Shown here: positions 18,813-27,791 of the stretch, piece after piece
How positions within the stretch are numbered: the first letter of the stretch is position 1
Layout of the letters: the number at the start of each line of letters is the position of its first letter
Assembly (NCBI GenBank): GCA_018985235.1
Contig: JADGIG010000002.1
Span: forward strand, 1 to 64,000
From: Sanchytrium tribonematis
Lineage: Eukaryota > Sanchytriomycota > Sanchytriomycetes > Sanchytriales > Sanchytriaceae
DNA length: 64,000 nt
Direction of reading: 5' to 3'
Program-made: the position numbers and the translations under genes
The notes under the pieces: model-generated
Database searches by the model: none
What the model was told of the DNA's origin: nothing
What the model saw: the letters and a program-made list of their open reading frames with translations, nothing else

Positions 18813-20534
18813 TCAAGCTTTTGAATTTGAAGAGTTCACTTTAAGGACATAAATTGGTGCGTTTGAACCAAGTAAGGTATCAATCCAAATTTTCTGATTA
18901 GTTTGCAAAACGTCATTTTCTCCCTTAACTTCGATTAATTTGCAATCTGTGGCAGACCAAATTACAAGATCAGGACCCCCACTTAAGTTTCTTCGAAAGT
19001 TTTTTGACAATTGATTGCAAATGGATAAAATTGATCGAGAACCCAATTTTTCGCAAATAAAGGAAAAGTTCTCGACTGACATTGTATAATTTATATCAGA
19101 AGGCAGGCGCACGCCAAATGGTTGCTCATTAAACCTATTTCTATGATCCTGAATGTATCTTCTTAGTCTTATTACCCCCCAATCTTTAAAGTGAGACAAT
19201 ATATTTTCAACTTGTTTCTTTCGATTAACATAGAAAAAAATAGACAGCAAATCCATCGGATTTTCTTGGAAACCATGAATCACGGTATTTTTAAAGCTTG
19301 GGTCGTGTAAAACATCATACATGAAAAATTTAAAAATAGCTAAAAATAATCTGCTTTCGCAATGTATTCCAGAATAACCTTTCTTTCTATATTCTCGTAA
19401 GACAAATTGCTCCACCGGCAGTGCTTCCTCCACATTTGAGGAGTAATACAAAGGCCTGCTATTGTCGGGCTTGCGCAAAACATATGATTTCCAAAAGATA
19501 TTTGGGGCTTCTTTGAAATGACAAGAAAGCAGGATATGTTCACTTCTTCGGATATTGAGTTTCTTTTGAATTGAAAGACACTTTTTCTCTAGCGTGTATG
19601 TTTCAATAGGATGTATATAATTATCATTGATGCCAATTTTACAAATATTTAAAATTCGCTTGTTAACACTATTTTTAGAAAGTCCATTTCTTTTGTCTTC
19701 GTGATACTTTTCAAATGCAGCAATTGAGCCAATGTACCACTTACCTCTAGATTCACAACGAAAGTGATATTGCGACAGTAGTAAATTGTATATTCCATAG
19801 AGACATTCATTATCGACATACGGCATACAGAGCTGCAATATCTTTACATAGACATCGCCTACAGTGTACCTGTTTAAATGTATACTAGAGTGGGGTTGGC
19901 ATTCAAAAAGTCTGGATTCAATATGCTGTAGCAAATGATTCACAATTGGTAATTTTGATTCTCCGATGTCTTTAAACTTAGGATGCGTGGGATCTAATAT
20001 TTTCATTATTGAATCCAGATCTAAAATACTCTGACAATAAATTTTGTCGTCTATGCAGAAATCGCTAAAAAATTGAGGCAAAGTATTAAATCGAAAAATA
20101 CTAGTTAGGTCCAACGGATTTCTAATACAATATCTAGAAATCAATTTCATTTTGATTAATGATACATAATTTGTATCAAGTCTATAAAGGAATCCTTTGT
20201 ATTTTTGAATTTTATCGATAGCGTCAGTTTTAAACAAGTCTTGGCCTCCAATGCGACTTTGGCTTGGATTTAGAATGGTCTTTTTAATATCTTTTTTCAA
20301 ACCCTTCTTGTTAAAAATGAGCAGAAAATCCTCTTTTGTTAAATAATTGAGAACTAAATCAAAATCAATGACTTGGACGAATATAGTATTTAGCGGGTGG
20401 CTCTTATAGCTCTCTTTAATAAAATGATAAGAAACAGCGCTTAGAAAAAGCTTCTTGGCATCTTTCACTACATCATTGTATTGAAGCAGAAATTCGTATT
20501 TAGTATTCATATGCAAATCGATAAAGATCTCCAT
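18813..20534 (-). CDS. FAN1: FAN1-type structure-specific nuclease
   Basis: 573 residues. The C-terminal VRR-NUC domain is intact: GGPDLVIWS with the metal-binding Asp, then LIEVKGENDVLQTNQKIW with the E-x-K pair. The helical middle (IESRLFE; ESRGKWYIGSIAAFEKYHED) fits the FAN1 SAP/TPR region. FAN1 cuts 5' flaps and unhooks interstrand crosslinks in the nucleus. Animal FAN1 has about 1000 residues with a ubiquitin-binding zinc finger at the N-terminus, which is absent here. Its ATG lies 14 nt from the divergent GPATCH1-like ATG, the tightest head-to-head pair in the window. Confidence 0.9.
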   Translation of the reverse strand: MEIFIDLHMNTKYEFLLQYNDVVKDAKKLFLSAVSYHFIKESYKSHPLNTIFVQVIDFDLVLNYLTKEDFLLIFNKKGLKKDIKKTILNPSQSRIGGQDLFKTDAIDKIQKYKGFLYRLDTNYVSLIKMKLISRYCIRNPLDLTSIFRFNTLPQFFSDFCIDDKIYCQSILDLDSIMKILDPTHPKFKDIGESKLPIVNHLLQHIESRLFECQPHSSIHLNRYTVGDVYVKILQLCMPYVDNECLYGIYNLLLSQYHFRCESRGKWYIGSIAAFEKYHEDKRNGLSKNSVNKRILNICKIGINDNYIHPIETYTLEKKCLSIQKKLNIRRSEHILLSCHFKEAPNIFWKSYVLRKPDNSRPLYYSSNVEEALPVEQFVLREYRKKGYSGIHCESRLFLAIFKFFMYDVLHDPSFKNTVIHGFQENPMDLLSIFFYVNRKKQVENILSHFKDWGVIRLRRYIQDHRNRFNEQPFGVRLPSDINYTMSVENFSFICEKLGSRSILSICNQLSKNFRRNLSGGPDLVIWSATDCKLIEVKGENDVLQTNQKIWIDTLLGSNAPIYVLKVNSSNSKA

Positions 20535-20548
20535 TGTTTTACTAGGAG

Positions 20549-21388
20549 ATGCAATACGATGAAGATGACACTGTTAATCTTTTAAGACTTAAACACTTCA
20601 ATCATATAAAAAGATTCAAAGTTGCTGAGCAGCCGCATTTTGAGGTGAAAACTCCGAACCAAAAGAATGATCTCAACCTGAAGACTTATCTTGGAAAGCC
20701 AAATGCATTTAAACTTAGCAAGTTTTTTTTTCGACACACTTGCATACCTATTCTAAACAATGGGACAACATCTTTAGAATCCGTAGAAAAAGTTGAAAGT
20801 GGAAAACTAATTCTGAGTCAAGACGACGCAACTCGCGCATTACATGGTTTTGTCCCTTATTCAGAGGACATGCGGACCCGGTATTTATTATACCTAGAGA
20901 GTTGCATCAACAAAACTAAATATACAGATAGCAGGATTGAGGAATTTTTTAAAACAGCTATGTTTTATGGAAATCAACTTTCAGGATTCACAGTGGAGTC
21001 AAATACTGTGCCAGAATTGAAAACTGCTCCTTTGAACCTTAAAAAATCCAAATCTCAAAGATCCACATCAAAATTGAATTTTAATAGTCAATTTTGTTTT
21101 GCATTTAAAGTTCGTCGCAACATTGCAGAAGAACTGATTCCAGTCGAGAAAGAAGTTTTGTCGTATGACACAATTAATTTTGATGTCATTAGGCCAAATC
21201 AAGACTTATTTGACCAACTTTTTAATAATTCGAATGAAAAAGATATCATTCACGAAAGCGAACCAATATTGTTTTCTTTGAAACAGGCCAGTCGCCATAT
21301 GGTCGAAACCAATACAAAAGAAATGAAAAACTCAACCAACTTTAAAAAAAGAAGAGTTTATAGAAATTCTAGCGATAAAATTTATTGA
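20549..21388 (+). CDS. GPATCH1/TGH-like protein lacking a G-patch
   Basis: 279 residues. Two blocks match the GPATCH1/TOUGH family: GFVPYSEDMRTRYLLYLE followed by FFKTAMFYGNQLSGFT (compare the family's F-x-P-F-x-x-D-x-x-x-x-x-RY-x-x-FL and LS-x-x-FT), and RPNQDLFDQLFNNSNEKD (family R-P-S-x-DLF-x-x-IF-x-S-S). Family members are spliceosome-associated. No glycine-rich G-patch is visible, so either it is lost or the relation is only partial. The C-terminus is Lys/Arg/Asn-rich. Its stop overlaps that of the convergent AP-1 sigma gene by 7 nt. Confidence 0.5.
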   Translation: MQYDEDDTVNLLRLKHFNHIKRFKVAEQPHFEVKTPNQKNDLNLKTYLGKPNAFKLSKFFFRHTCIPILNNGTTSLESVEKVESGKLILSQDDATRALHGFVPYSEDMRTRYLLYLESCINKTKYTDSRIEEFFKTAMFYGNQLSGFTVESNTVPELKTAPLNLKKSKSQRSTSKLNFNSQFCFAFKVRRNIAEELIPVEKEVLSYDTINFDVIRPNQDLFDQLFNNSNEKDIIHESEPILFSLKQASRHMVETNTKEMKNSTNFKKRRVYRNSSDKIY

Positions 21389-21846
21389 ACAGATTCCATT
21401 ACTTGGTACTCTCTTTCCACTTGTTCCGATTTCATTAAAGATTTTATGACTTTTTGTTTTGATGTCTCGTGGAGCATTCCTCCGATCATTAGTTCATCCA
21501 AACACTTGTATGCAGTGTGGAAATTGTATATCAAATCTAGTTCGCAAACATTTCCAAAATACATGTCGAGGCATTCCACATATCTGTGAACGCTTTCCAT
21601 AGCCAACAATTCGTTGTCATTTTTCTCGATTGCTACACAAAAATATAAGGAAGCGTATCTTTTATAAATCAATTTGTGTTGCTGGTCTTCAATTATATTT
21701 CCATGCTGATGATTTAAGACTAATAAGGTTGCATTTTTAGCCATTTTCTGATGGTTCTTAGTTGGCATGAACCATCTAGTCAATCTTAATTTTCCTTGTT
21801 TGTTAAAAACGATTAAAAACTGAATCATTGTTTTAGGCTGCCCCAT
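21382..21846 (-). CDS. APS1: AP-1 clathrin adaptor sigma subunit
   Basis: 154 residues from MGQPKTMIQF; a second in-frame ATG (MIQFLIV) would give the usual length and may be used instead. The longin-type core is well conserved: FNKQGKLRLTRWF, IYKRYASLYFCVAIE, then NELLAMESVHRYVECLDMYF and NVCELDLIYNFHTAY. The CELD(I)xFNF pattern and RLTRW favour sigma-1 over sigma-2. The protein is the small chain of the AP-1 complex at the trans-Golgi/endosome, with the beta chain encoded at 52215. The stop is CAATAAAT. Confidence 0.93.
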   Translation of the reverse strand: MGQPKTMIQFLIVFNKQGKLRLTRWFMPTKNHQKMAKNATLLVLNHQHGNIIEDQQHKLIYKRYASLYFCVAIEKNDNELLAMESVHRYVECLDMYFGNVCELDLIYNFHTAYKCLDELMIGGMLHETSKQKVIKSLMKSEQVEREYQVMESVQ

Positions 21847-21945
21847 AATTTTTGACGCTTGGTTTATACGCAACGTCTTGCGAAAAACTTTTAATCAATC
21901 CAATCAAGTGTCGCAAAGTTGAATGATTGGACTCAATTTGCCAGT

Positions 21946-22227
21946 ATGGCGCAATCGTATCGATTGTTTCGGTTTATAATTGCAACAACTCTCAATTTAC
22001 TAATGAGTACGTTCAGGACAGCAATCACTTCAGAAGATCAAATACGACTAAGGGAAGTCATCACTTCACTGAAGCATGAATTAGACATGGAAGAACACCC
22101 AGCCGATTCTAATTCCGGCGACGTGATTACAAAAGCTATGCTGTTGACAGAGGAGCTGTATGATTTAAAAGAGGAACTGGGAATGAGAATTCATCATATT
22201 AAGAAATGCTTATCAACTTGTAAATGA
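21946..22227 (+). CDS. small helical protein, 93 aa, unknown
   Basis: Starts MAQSYRLFRF at the first in-frame ATG; MSTFRTA at 22003 is an alternative start. The N-terminus is hydrophobic (about residues 5-20) and the rest is helical with coiled-coil character (RLREVITSLKHELDM, then LLTEELYDLKEELGMRI). It ends in a Cys-containing tail. No family is recognised. It starts 99 nt from the divergent AP-1 sigma ATG, and a CCAATC motif lies between them. Confidence 0.45.
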   Translation: MAQSYRLFRFIIATTLNLLMSTFRTAITSEDQIRLREVITSLKHELDMEEHPADSNSGDVITKAMLLTEELYDLKEELGMRIHHIKKCLSTCK

Positions 22228-22343
22228 ATAATGCTGTGTATATAAAATAAATTGTTATAAAGCGATTACAGTCATTACGCTTCGATGCCGTTCGAAAATG
22301 TTCCTGAAATACGGTGGACTTTTGCCCTAGGGTAAAACGACAA

Positions 22344-22925
22344 ATGAAAAAGTCCTCAAATCAATTATTAGTCATTTTCGATTTGAATGGTACACTATTA
22401 TATAGGGCTAGAGCAAAAAAAGATACTTGGTCCAAAGATATTCCAGATGATGCAGAGCCAGTTGGAACTATTAAAGGCCGAAAAGTTTATTTGAGGCCAT
22501 ATCTTAAGGAGTTATTGACGGAGAGCGAGTACGAATACGCATTTTGGACCTCGGCTAATGAAGATAATGCTATTTCGATGATAAATTACATTCCATACAC
22601 AAAACCACTTTTTATTTGGGGTCGCTCGAAGTGCACGGCCAACCCAAATGGAGAGAAGCCATGGTCTGTTTATAAAGACCTCGATTTGATTGACAAAAAT
22701 TTATATAGCAGATATATAATTGTAGACGACTCTGTGGATAAATTTTCTGCTGAACATCAAAAGTTGCACATTGCAATTCCAGAATACACTTGCCAATCCG
22801 CTGATTATGTTCTTTTGGCGCTCAGGAGTTATTTGGACGAGGTCCTTCGATCAAAAAATTATGTAGAATTCTTGGAAAAAAACAACTTTAGTGATTTTCT
22901 CAAAGACTTTCAGTTTATTGAATAA
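22344..22925 (+). CDS. FCP1/SCP-like (NIF domain) HAD phosphatase
   Basis: 193 residues from MKKSSNQLLV. The motif is VIFDLNGTLLYR: the nucleophile Asp is present but the second catalytic Asp of DxDxT is Asn, a variant I recall from a subgroup of fungal NIF proteins. Downstream, YLRPYLKELL, FWTSANEDNA, KPWSVYKDL and IIVDDSVDKF match the FCP1-homology domain. It may act on phosphoproteins; substrate unknown. An upstream ATG at 22285 could be joined by a 17-nt GT...AG (22314-22330), but that segment lacks the A at -6. The stop sits in GAATAAA and overlaps the Rpb4 stop. Confidence 0.75.
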   Translation: MKKSSNQLLVIFDLNGTLLYRARAKKDTWSKDIPDDAEPVGTIKGRKVYLRPYLKELLTESEYEYAFWTSANEDNAISMINYIPYTKPLFIWGRSKCTANPNGEKPWSVYKDLDLIDKNLYSRYIIVDDSVDKFSAEHQKLHIAIPEYTCQSADYVLLALRSYLDEVLRSKNYVEFLEKNNFSDFLKDFQFIE

Positions 22926-22926
22926 A
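22914..22926. terminator. palindromic double polyadenylation signal inside overlapping stops
   Basis: TTTATTGAATAAA reads AATAAA on both strands. The plus-strand gene stops at 22923-22925 and the minus-strand Rpb4 gene at 22917-22915, so both stops and both signals share 13 bases. Confidence 0.55.
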
Positions 22927-23421
22927 TGCTTTCATAGTTCGCAATTCTGATAACAAACGCCTTAAGTCACTATCGTCCAGTTTTATGCTAGGAATAAGAG
23001 ATTTTGCTTCATCAGAATCTTCTACAACTAAGCTACCAAGCTGACAAGTTTCAAACCTATGAAGATTGTACATCTCACATTGATGTCTAATCTGGTCCAG
23101 ATTGTCCAGATTGCTAATTTTGGCAAATTTAGATACATGTTCGAAAGACGATAAAAATGATTTTGGCAAAGTTCGTGTCAAATCCTCATCAGACATATCG
23201 TTCAATTGCATATATGTAGATGCATTTGTAGGGCCAGTCAGATTAGAACCAGGTGTACTGTAACCGGGTGTCGATGCATTGCCAGATTGCAATTGTGAGA
23301 TTCTCTCTATTTTTTGTGCAAAAAGCAAATTATACACTTCTCCAAGCATAAGGCAATATCCACCATTAAATTCACCGAATTCTAAATTAGTGGCATCGGC
23401 TTCTTCATGTTCTTGTTGCAT
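22915..23421 (-). CDS. RPB4: RNA polymerase II subunit Rpb4
   Basis: 168 residues starting MQQEHEEADA. Rpb4 features are ATNLEFGEF near the N-terminus, LMLGEVYNLL, and the C-terminal HRFETCQLGSLVVEDSDEAKSLIPSI followed by LRRLLSEL. Rpb4 pairs with Rpb7 to form the stalk of Pol II. A Ser/Thr/Gly/Asn-rich insert of about 35 residues sits in the middle, as in some fungal Rpb4 proteins. The frame is open further upstream but the family start fits this ATG. It lies 31 nt from the divergent uniporter ATG. Confidence 0.9.
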   Translation of the reverse strand: MQQEHEEADATNLEFGEFNGGYCLMLGEVYNLLFAQKIERISQLQSGNASTPGYSTPGSNLTGPTNASTYMQLNDMSDEDLTRTLPKSFLSSFEHVSKFAKISNLDNLDQIRHQCEMYNLHRFETCQLGSLVVEDSDEAKSLIPSIKLDDSDLRRLLSELRTMKAFIQ

Positions 23422-23452
23422 GGCGTTTGAAGGGAGTTTGTGAAACAAAGAT

Positions 23453-24268
23453 ATGATTCGACTGGTTCCAAAAAGCTTAGATTTAAAGCATATAACCATC
23501 GAAATCCCTATACCCAAGCCATACAAATTTATTTTTAAAGCCACTGATAGTCCATTAGATCTAGTATCACAATTTCAGCTTCTCGGAAAAGTCCAAAATA
23601 ATGTCGATACAACCGCAACAATGAGAATTTCTGACTGGCTTCGCAAGGGTCACAATTTGGCACTAGACACCAATGGTAAAAAATTTCACTATATTTTAGA
23701 TTGTTCTGAAATCGATAACAGCTTGAAACTTTTAAACTCTGAATTGTTCGAATTAAATAGGAAAATTGTTATAATAGAGAATTTTAACAGAATTATAAGC
23801 AGTGAGAGAATGAAGATGTTGACTAAGTGGAAAGCTGGTGGAATCGGATATCTTGCACTTCAAACGTCCACTTTACTATGGCTAACCTACGCTGAACAGG
23901 GGCTCTCGTGGGATGTCGTTGAACCTATTACATGCTTGCTTGGTATCGCCACCAGTATAGTATCCATAGGTTTCTACAAATTATTTTTAAGTGACTTTAC
24001 ATATTTGGAATTATTTAATAAGATTGGATTAAGGGCAGAGAAGAAAATATTTAATTCCTGGCATATTCAAAGAGAGTTTCAAAAGCTTTCTGTCTTACTT
24101 GATCTACCACAAAATTTAGAATACAACGATTTTATATCAAATTTTGATAAATTAAAACAAGAACGGAAAAATTTGGTTAGTATTTTAACACCATGGACCA
24201 CTGCAAAAATGTTGAAACAGTGGAAGTCCATTCATCCACAATGGATGCCTCGGATCAATATTGAGTAA
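23453..24268 (+). CDS. MCU: mitochondrial calcium uniporter pore subunit (MCU)
   Basis: 271 residues. A predicted coiled-coil (about 92-120) precedes helix 1 (GGIGYLALQTSTLLWLTYAE). The pore loop is LSWDVVEPITCLLG, with W153, D154, E157 and P158 matching the WDIMEP selectivity filter, and a second helix follows (ATSIVSIGFYKLF). D and E, which line the calcium filter, are kept; I-M between them is V-V. A soluble N-terminal domain and a C-terminal coiled coil (KLKQERKNL) fit the family. It is an inner-membrane calcium channel. No EMRE or MICU gene is in the window. Confidence 0.85.
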   Translation: MIRLVPKSLDLKHITIEIPIPKPYKFIFKATDSPLDLVSQFQLLGKVQNNVDTTATMRISDWLRKGHNLALDTNGKKFHYILDCSEIDNSLKLLNSELFELNRKIVIIENFNRIISSERMKMLTKWKAGGIGYLALQTSTLLWLTYAEQGLSWDVVEPITCLLGIATSIVSIGFYKLFLSDFTYLELFNKIGLRAEKKIFNSWHIQREFQKLSVLLDLPQNLEYNDFISNFDKLKQERKNLVSILTPWTTAKMLKQWKSIHPQWMPRINIE

Positions 24269-24315
24269 ATTGTTTAATTATAACTGTAAATCATTTATTC
24301 TCCTTTGTAAAGTCA

Positions 24316-25047
24316 ATGTCTAGCGAATCCTTTTCACAGGTGGGTGGCCATGAAAACACCTTTCAGAAAGTGGGATTATTTAAAATAAGAAAAACTACAA
24401 CAGCAAAAGAGGCCGCATTTTATAAAGAACTTCAAAGTAATGTGGAACTGAAATTATTATTGGAATTCACATCAAAATTTTATAGTGCAATTCAGTTTTC
24501 GACACAAGGAAAATGCAATTGGTTTATCACAATAGAGAATGTCATAGAGTCATTTTCTAGTCCTAACATATTGGACCTAAAGTTGGGCTCGCAGTTGTAT
24601 GATGCAGAAGCTGACGAGTTGAAAAAGCTAAGAATGCTGGAAAAGTCTAAAAAAACTACTTCGGGGGCAATATCTTTAAGAATTGCTGGAGTGAAGTATT
24701 TTGGAAATGAGGCATTAGATAAAGAATTTGGAAGGAAATTGACAGTGAAACAATTTTGTTCCGAATTGCGAAAGTTCGTAGATCCTGTTAGGTCAGAGAT
24801 TTTAAAAAATGTTACAGAACTTACCTCCATTATCGAAAATATAGAAGCCAGACTTGTTTCTACTTCCATTTTGATTGCCTATGAAATTAACTTCCCTCGC
24901 AAGTACATTTTTAAATTGATTGACTTTGCGCATTCGAACTTAACGCCTGGACAAGGTCCACATGTCGATTTGATTGTCGGGCTAAAGAATCTGGTTCAGA
25001 TATTGTCGGACGAAAATCTAGATTTAAGTACTCTGCAAAAATATTAA
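24316..25047 (+). CDS. IPK2: inositol polyphosphate multikinase
   Basis: 243 residues. The IPK signature PxxxDxKxG is present as PNILDLKLGSQLYD, preceded by an N-terminal QVGGHENTF segment typical of IPMK/Arg82. The C-terminal motifs are STSILIAYE and KLIDFAHS (metal-binding IDF). Length is near that of plant and small fungal IPMKs. It phosphorylates inositol trisphosphate to higher inositol phosphates in nucleus and cytosol. AATAAA lies 3 nt after the TAA stop. Confidence 0.9.
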   Translation: MSSESFSQVGGHENTFQKVGLFKIRKTTTAKEAAFYKELQSNVELKLLLEFTSKFYSAIQFSTQGKCNWFITIENVIESFSSPNILDLKLGSQLYDAEADELKKLRMLEKSKKTTSGAISLRIAGVKYFGNEALDKEFGRKLTVKQFCSELRKFVDPVRSEILKNVTELTSIIENIEARLVSTSILIAYEINFPRKYIFKLIDFAHSNLTPGQGPHVDLIVGLKNLVQILSDENLDLSTLQKY

Positions 25048-25079
25048 AATAAAAATTCATTATAATTCGGATTGAAAGC

Positions 25080-26067
25080 TCAACATGTTTTTGACTTAAT
25101 CTCAGTAATACCAACATCAATTATCATTCTTAAGTGCGCATTTTCAACCTTTAAACTTGCTATCTCTTTATTTGCAGAATGCAATTGCTGACAATTATGC
25201 TCGAATTTACATATAAATATAGATAACTCTCTTCTAAGATCGTTTAATTTACTGGAATCACTGCTTGCCGAATATATGCTCATTTCAAGCTCATCAAATT
25301 TTTTTCGAATTAATTCTGAGATTTCCATTTTTTGGGTTTCAAAATTTATGGAATTTTGATGAAAATCTTGAAAAAATTTACTACGTAGATAAAGGGTTTT
25401 ACCTGTTGCTCAAGGTACAAAAGATGCTGCTGTCATTCCAATTTGGCGGTTCTGAGGAACTGAGGTCATCGTTAGAACAGCGATCTATAAAAGCGGCTAA
25501 ATACTTATTTAAATCTACTGCCAAATACAGTTTTTTAAATTCAAAATTGAATTCCATAATAGTTTCAAAATTCTTTTCTTCGTGGCGAAATTTCATTTTC
25601 TTACATGTCTTAGTCGTATTCTCTATAGATGCTTCTCGAGCTTGAACAACGTAGTCGAAATTGTAAGTGTCCCATTTCGTACCCTTTTTTTCAAACCCAT
25701 CTTTGATCATAATTATTCCACATCTCTGTTTCTCTAAATGCACTTTAAATATGGATTTGTCTAGTTCCTGGTTTTTTTCCAAGTTAATAAATAAACCGCA
25801 TCTAGAACAAACTATAAACTTTTCATATATCTCGGTATATGCCTCAATTTGATCTTCTTCGTATCCATTGTTTCTTTCGTCGCAAATTCTACAGTATATG
25901 TCTGTAAATGGCAACAGGCGGTAACAGTTGCTGCAAAACCACATAGCGTCATTTTCGAAAGCGCTATCGTGCGAGACTAAGTTTTCTTTTATATAATGTA
26001 TGTCTTTTATGTATCTGCGATCTTTGACCTCCACAAAATTCTCAAAAAATTTGCTGCTTAGCTGCAT
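25080..26067 (-). CDS. zinc-ribbon and coiled-coil protein, unknown, 1 intron
   Basis: Exons 26067..25403 and 25380..25080 give 321 residues. The N-terminal half has paired cysteines: MWFCSNCYRLLPFTDIYCRICDE, a C-x2-C...C-x2-C zinc-ribbon pattern, then FIVCSRCGLFINLE and a further Cys. After the 22-nt intron comes a coiled coil (ELIRKKFDELEMSI, then LRRELSIFICKFE and NKEIASLKVENAHLRM). On its own each exon would be an orphan small frame; the join keeps frame. No family recognised. Confidence 0.55.
25381..25402 (-). other. 22-nt intron, zinc-ribbon protein gene
   Basis: Starts gtaaaacc, ends ctacgtag, phase 2. It joins the cysteine-rich part to the coiled-coil part, giving TLSNSKFFQDF. Branch-type A at -6 (ctAc gtag). 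An overlapping in-frame 16-nt GT...AG alternative lacks that A. Confidence 0.7.
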
Positions 26068-26117
26068 CAAAGGAGAATGCGCTATGAAAACATTTTAAGG
26101 AATTAGTCTATAGTAAT

Positions 26118-27666
26118 TTACTGAATAGCTCCCCAGATGCATATTTTACCATCATCCGAAGCACTGGCGAATAAGTTGGGTATGAACGAATTCCAAATTA
26201 CACAAGCAACAGGTGAATCATGGTGACCCTCCAAAATCTCAATCAGCTCTTCACTTGACTTCGACCAAACGTATATCTTACCATCTGTCGAACCTGTGGC
26301 TACAAACGAATCCGATTTTCCTCCGAATCCACCCTGTACAACATATTTATCATGGGAATGTCCAATAAATTTACCGCCGCATTTACCAGTAAATATATTT
26401 TTTACCCTAATTTCATTAGAATGGTAAGTTACCATGATTTCTGGGAAAATTTTAGATGAGGCTATATCAACTATGGCTTCCTTTTCTTTAAAAATTCGAA
26501 CAGGTAGCTTTGTTGAAAGATCAATCACATGAATCGCCCTTTCTCCGCTAATGACTATCAAATTATTACTGCCTGAGTCAATTGCGATCGAGGTTATTCT
26601 AGGCAAGTTCCATTTATGAATAATTTTGCCCCGTTTGTCCCACATTACAAGAGGTGAATTGGTACTGGACGTTATAAAGTCTCCAGTTGAAGTCCATTCT
26701 AGGCCAGTTATGTCTCCATTGTGTATTTCCAAAGATACCATAAGTTTCTTTTTCTGAATTAGTAAAAGAAACCTGTATATCCCAAAGTTTGACCGTAGCA
26801 TCCGTAGAACCACTAAGCAGATATTTGTCTTCCGGAGAAAATTTGATTTTTGTGATGCTTTCTTCGTGGTCATCAAATACAGCCAAGCAATTTCCTGCGA
26901 GATCCCAAACTTTAATTTTAGCATCCTTCCCCCCACTGGCAAAGTAATGTGTTTTGTTCCCCCATGCCAAAGCCCAGACTTCTGAATCGTGTCCTTGTAT
27001 CTGTAAGGACACTTTTCTGGGGAAAAATTCACTGCTGCATTTGTGGTCTTGGAACAATGAAAATTGGCAGTTATCAGAGTGATAAGTACAATTTTGCTTC
27101 TGGAGTTCAAAGGACTGCTGTAACAAATTTTCTAATCTATTCTGAGGAATTACTAAATTGCAAGGAAGATGCTCTTCGAGGTTTTGCATAATCTTGCAAC
27201 GCGTATTGGATATACTTTCATAACATTGATAAAGCTCGTTGTTTGAGCACATAATAAGCCTTGTAAATTGTTGCGTATATTTCTCTCCTATTGAAAAGGA
27301 TATTTTTCGCAGATATTGTAATGCATATAATCTGTTGCCTGACAGAATTTGCTCGAGAAGTTCTTGCCTATGGATTAATATTTTAAGTTCAAGGCCGTTT
27401 TCCAATTTCAAATCATCAATAGTGTTATAGACTGAAGACCAGTCACCCTCAATTATACCATTGCGGAGTTTCGAAACTTCTTTACTTTCCATTAATACAC
27501 CAGATTCACTTTGAAGCAATTTTGCAGTGGAAATGTATCCCATTTTTTGAAGTTGCAGGCAAAGAAGTCTAGTCAATTCTTTAGAATCAATAGTAATTCT
27601 TGACGAATGGTCCTCTATCTTGATCCTCTTTGATTTTGATTCATCAAATTCACCCCTTCTTCTCAT
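26118..27666 (-). CDS. GID7: WDR26/Gid7, CTLH E3 ligase WD40 subunit, 1 intron
   Basis: Exons 27666..26773 and 26753..26118 give 509 residues. The N-terminal LisH is ELTRLLCLQLQKMGYISTAKLL, followed by a CTLH/CRA region (IIEGDWSSVYNTIDDL; YALQYLRKI). WD40 repeats start at GHDSEVWALAWG and GGKDAKIKVWDL, then SGSTDATVKLWDIQ; the repeats continue through exon 2 to SASDDGKICIWGAIQ. This order matches WDR26/Gid7, which scaffolds the GID/CTLH ubiquitin ligase that degrades gluconeogenic enzymes in yeast. The start is the first ATG (MRRRGEFDE); upstream codons in frame begin only with TTG. Confidence 0.9.
26754..26772 (-). other. 19-nt intron, WDR26/Gid7 gene
   Basis: Sense sequence gtttcttttactaattcag, phase 0. 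It joins TVKLWDIQ to KKKLMVSLEIHNGDI, the linker to the next WD repeat. Branch site taAt at -8 to -5, close to a classic ctaat box. Confidence 0.93.
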
Positions 27667-27791
27667 TACAAATTGTTTTATAGGGGTAACGCGAGAGAAA
27701 TTATGCAAGCATTAATTTTAATCATATAGAGTTTATGAGTATCTTTTTAGATTTAAAATTTTAGGCTGAATGATTTGATTTAAATTCTCCT

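Noticed and set aside
22314-22330. A 17-nt GT...AG segment that would join an ATG at 22285 to the NIF phosphatase in frame.
   Set aside because: It has no A at -6 and no branch-like block, unlike all accepted introns; the protein already starts well at 22344.
25080-25328. A separate 82-aa coiled-coil gene.
   Set aside because: Its reading frame continues upstream without a stop to the 3' end of a 22-nt intron joined to the zinc-ribbon exon.
26754-27110. An alternative long N-terminus for the second half of the WDR26 gene.
   Set aside because: It is antiphase to conserved WD40 codons; splicing at 26754-26772 explains the frame change.
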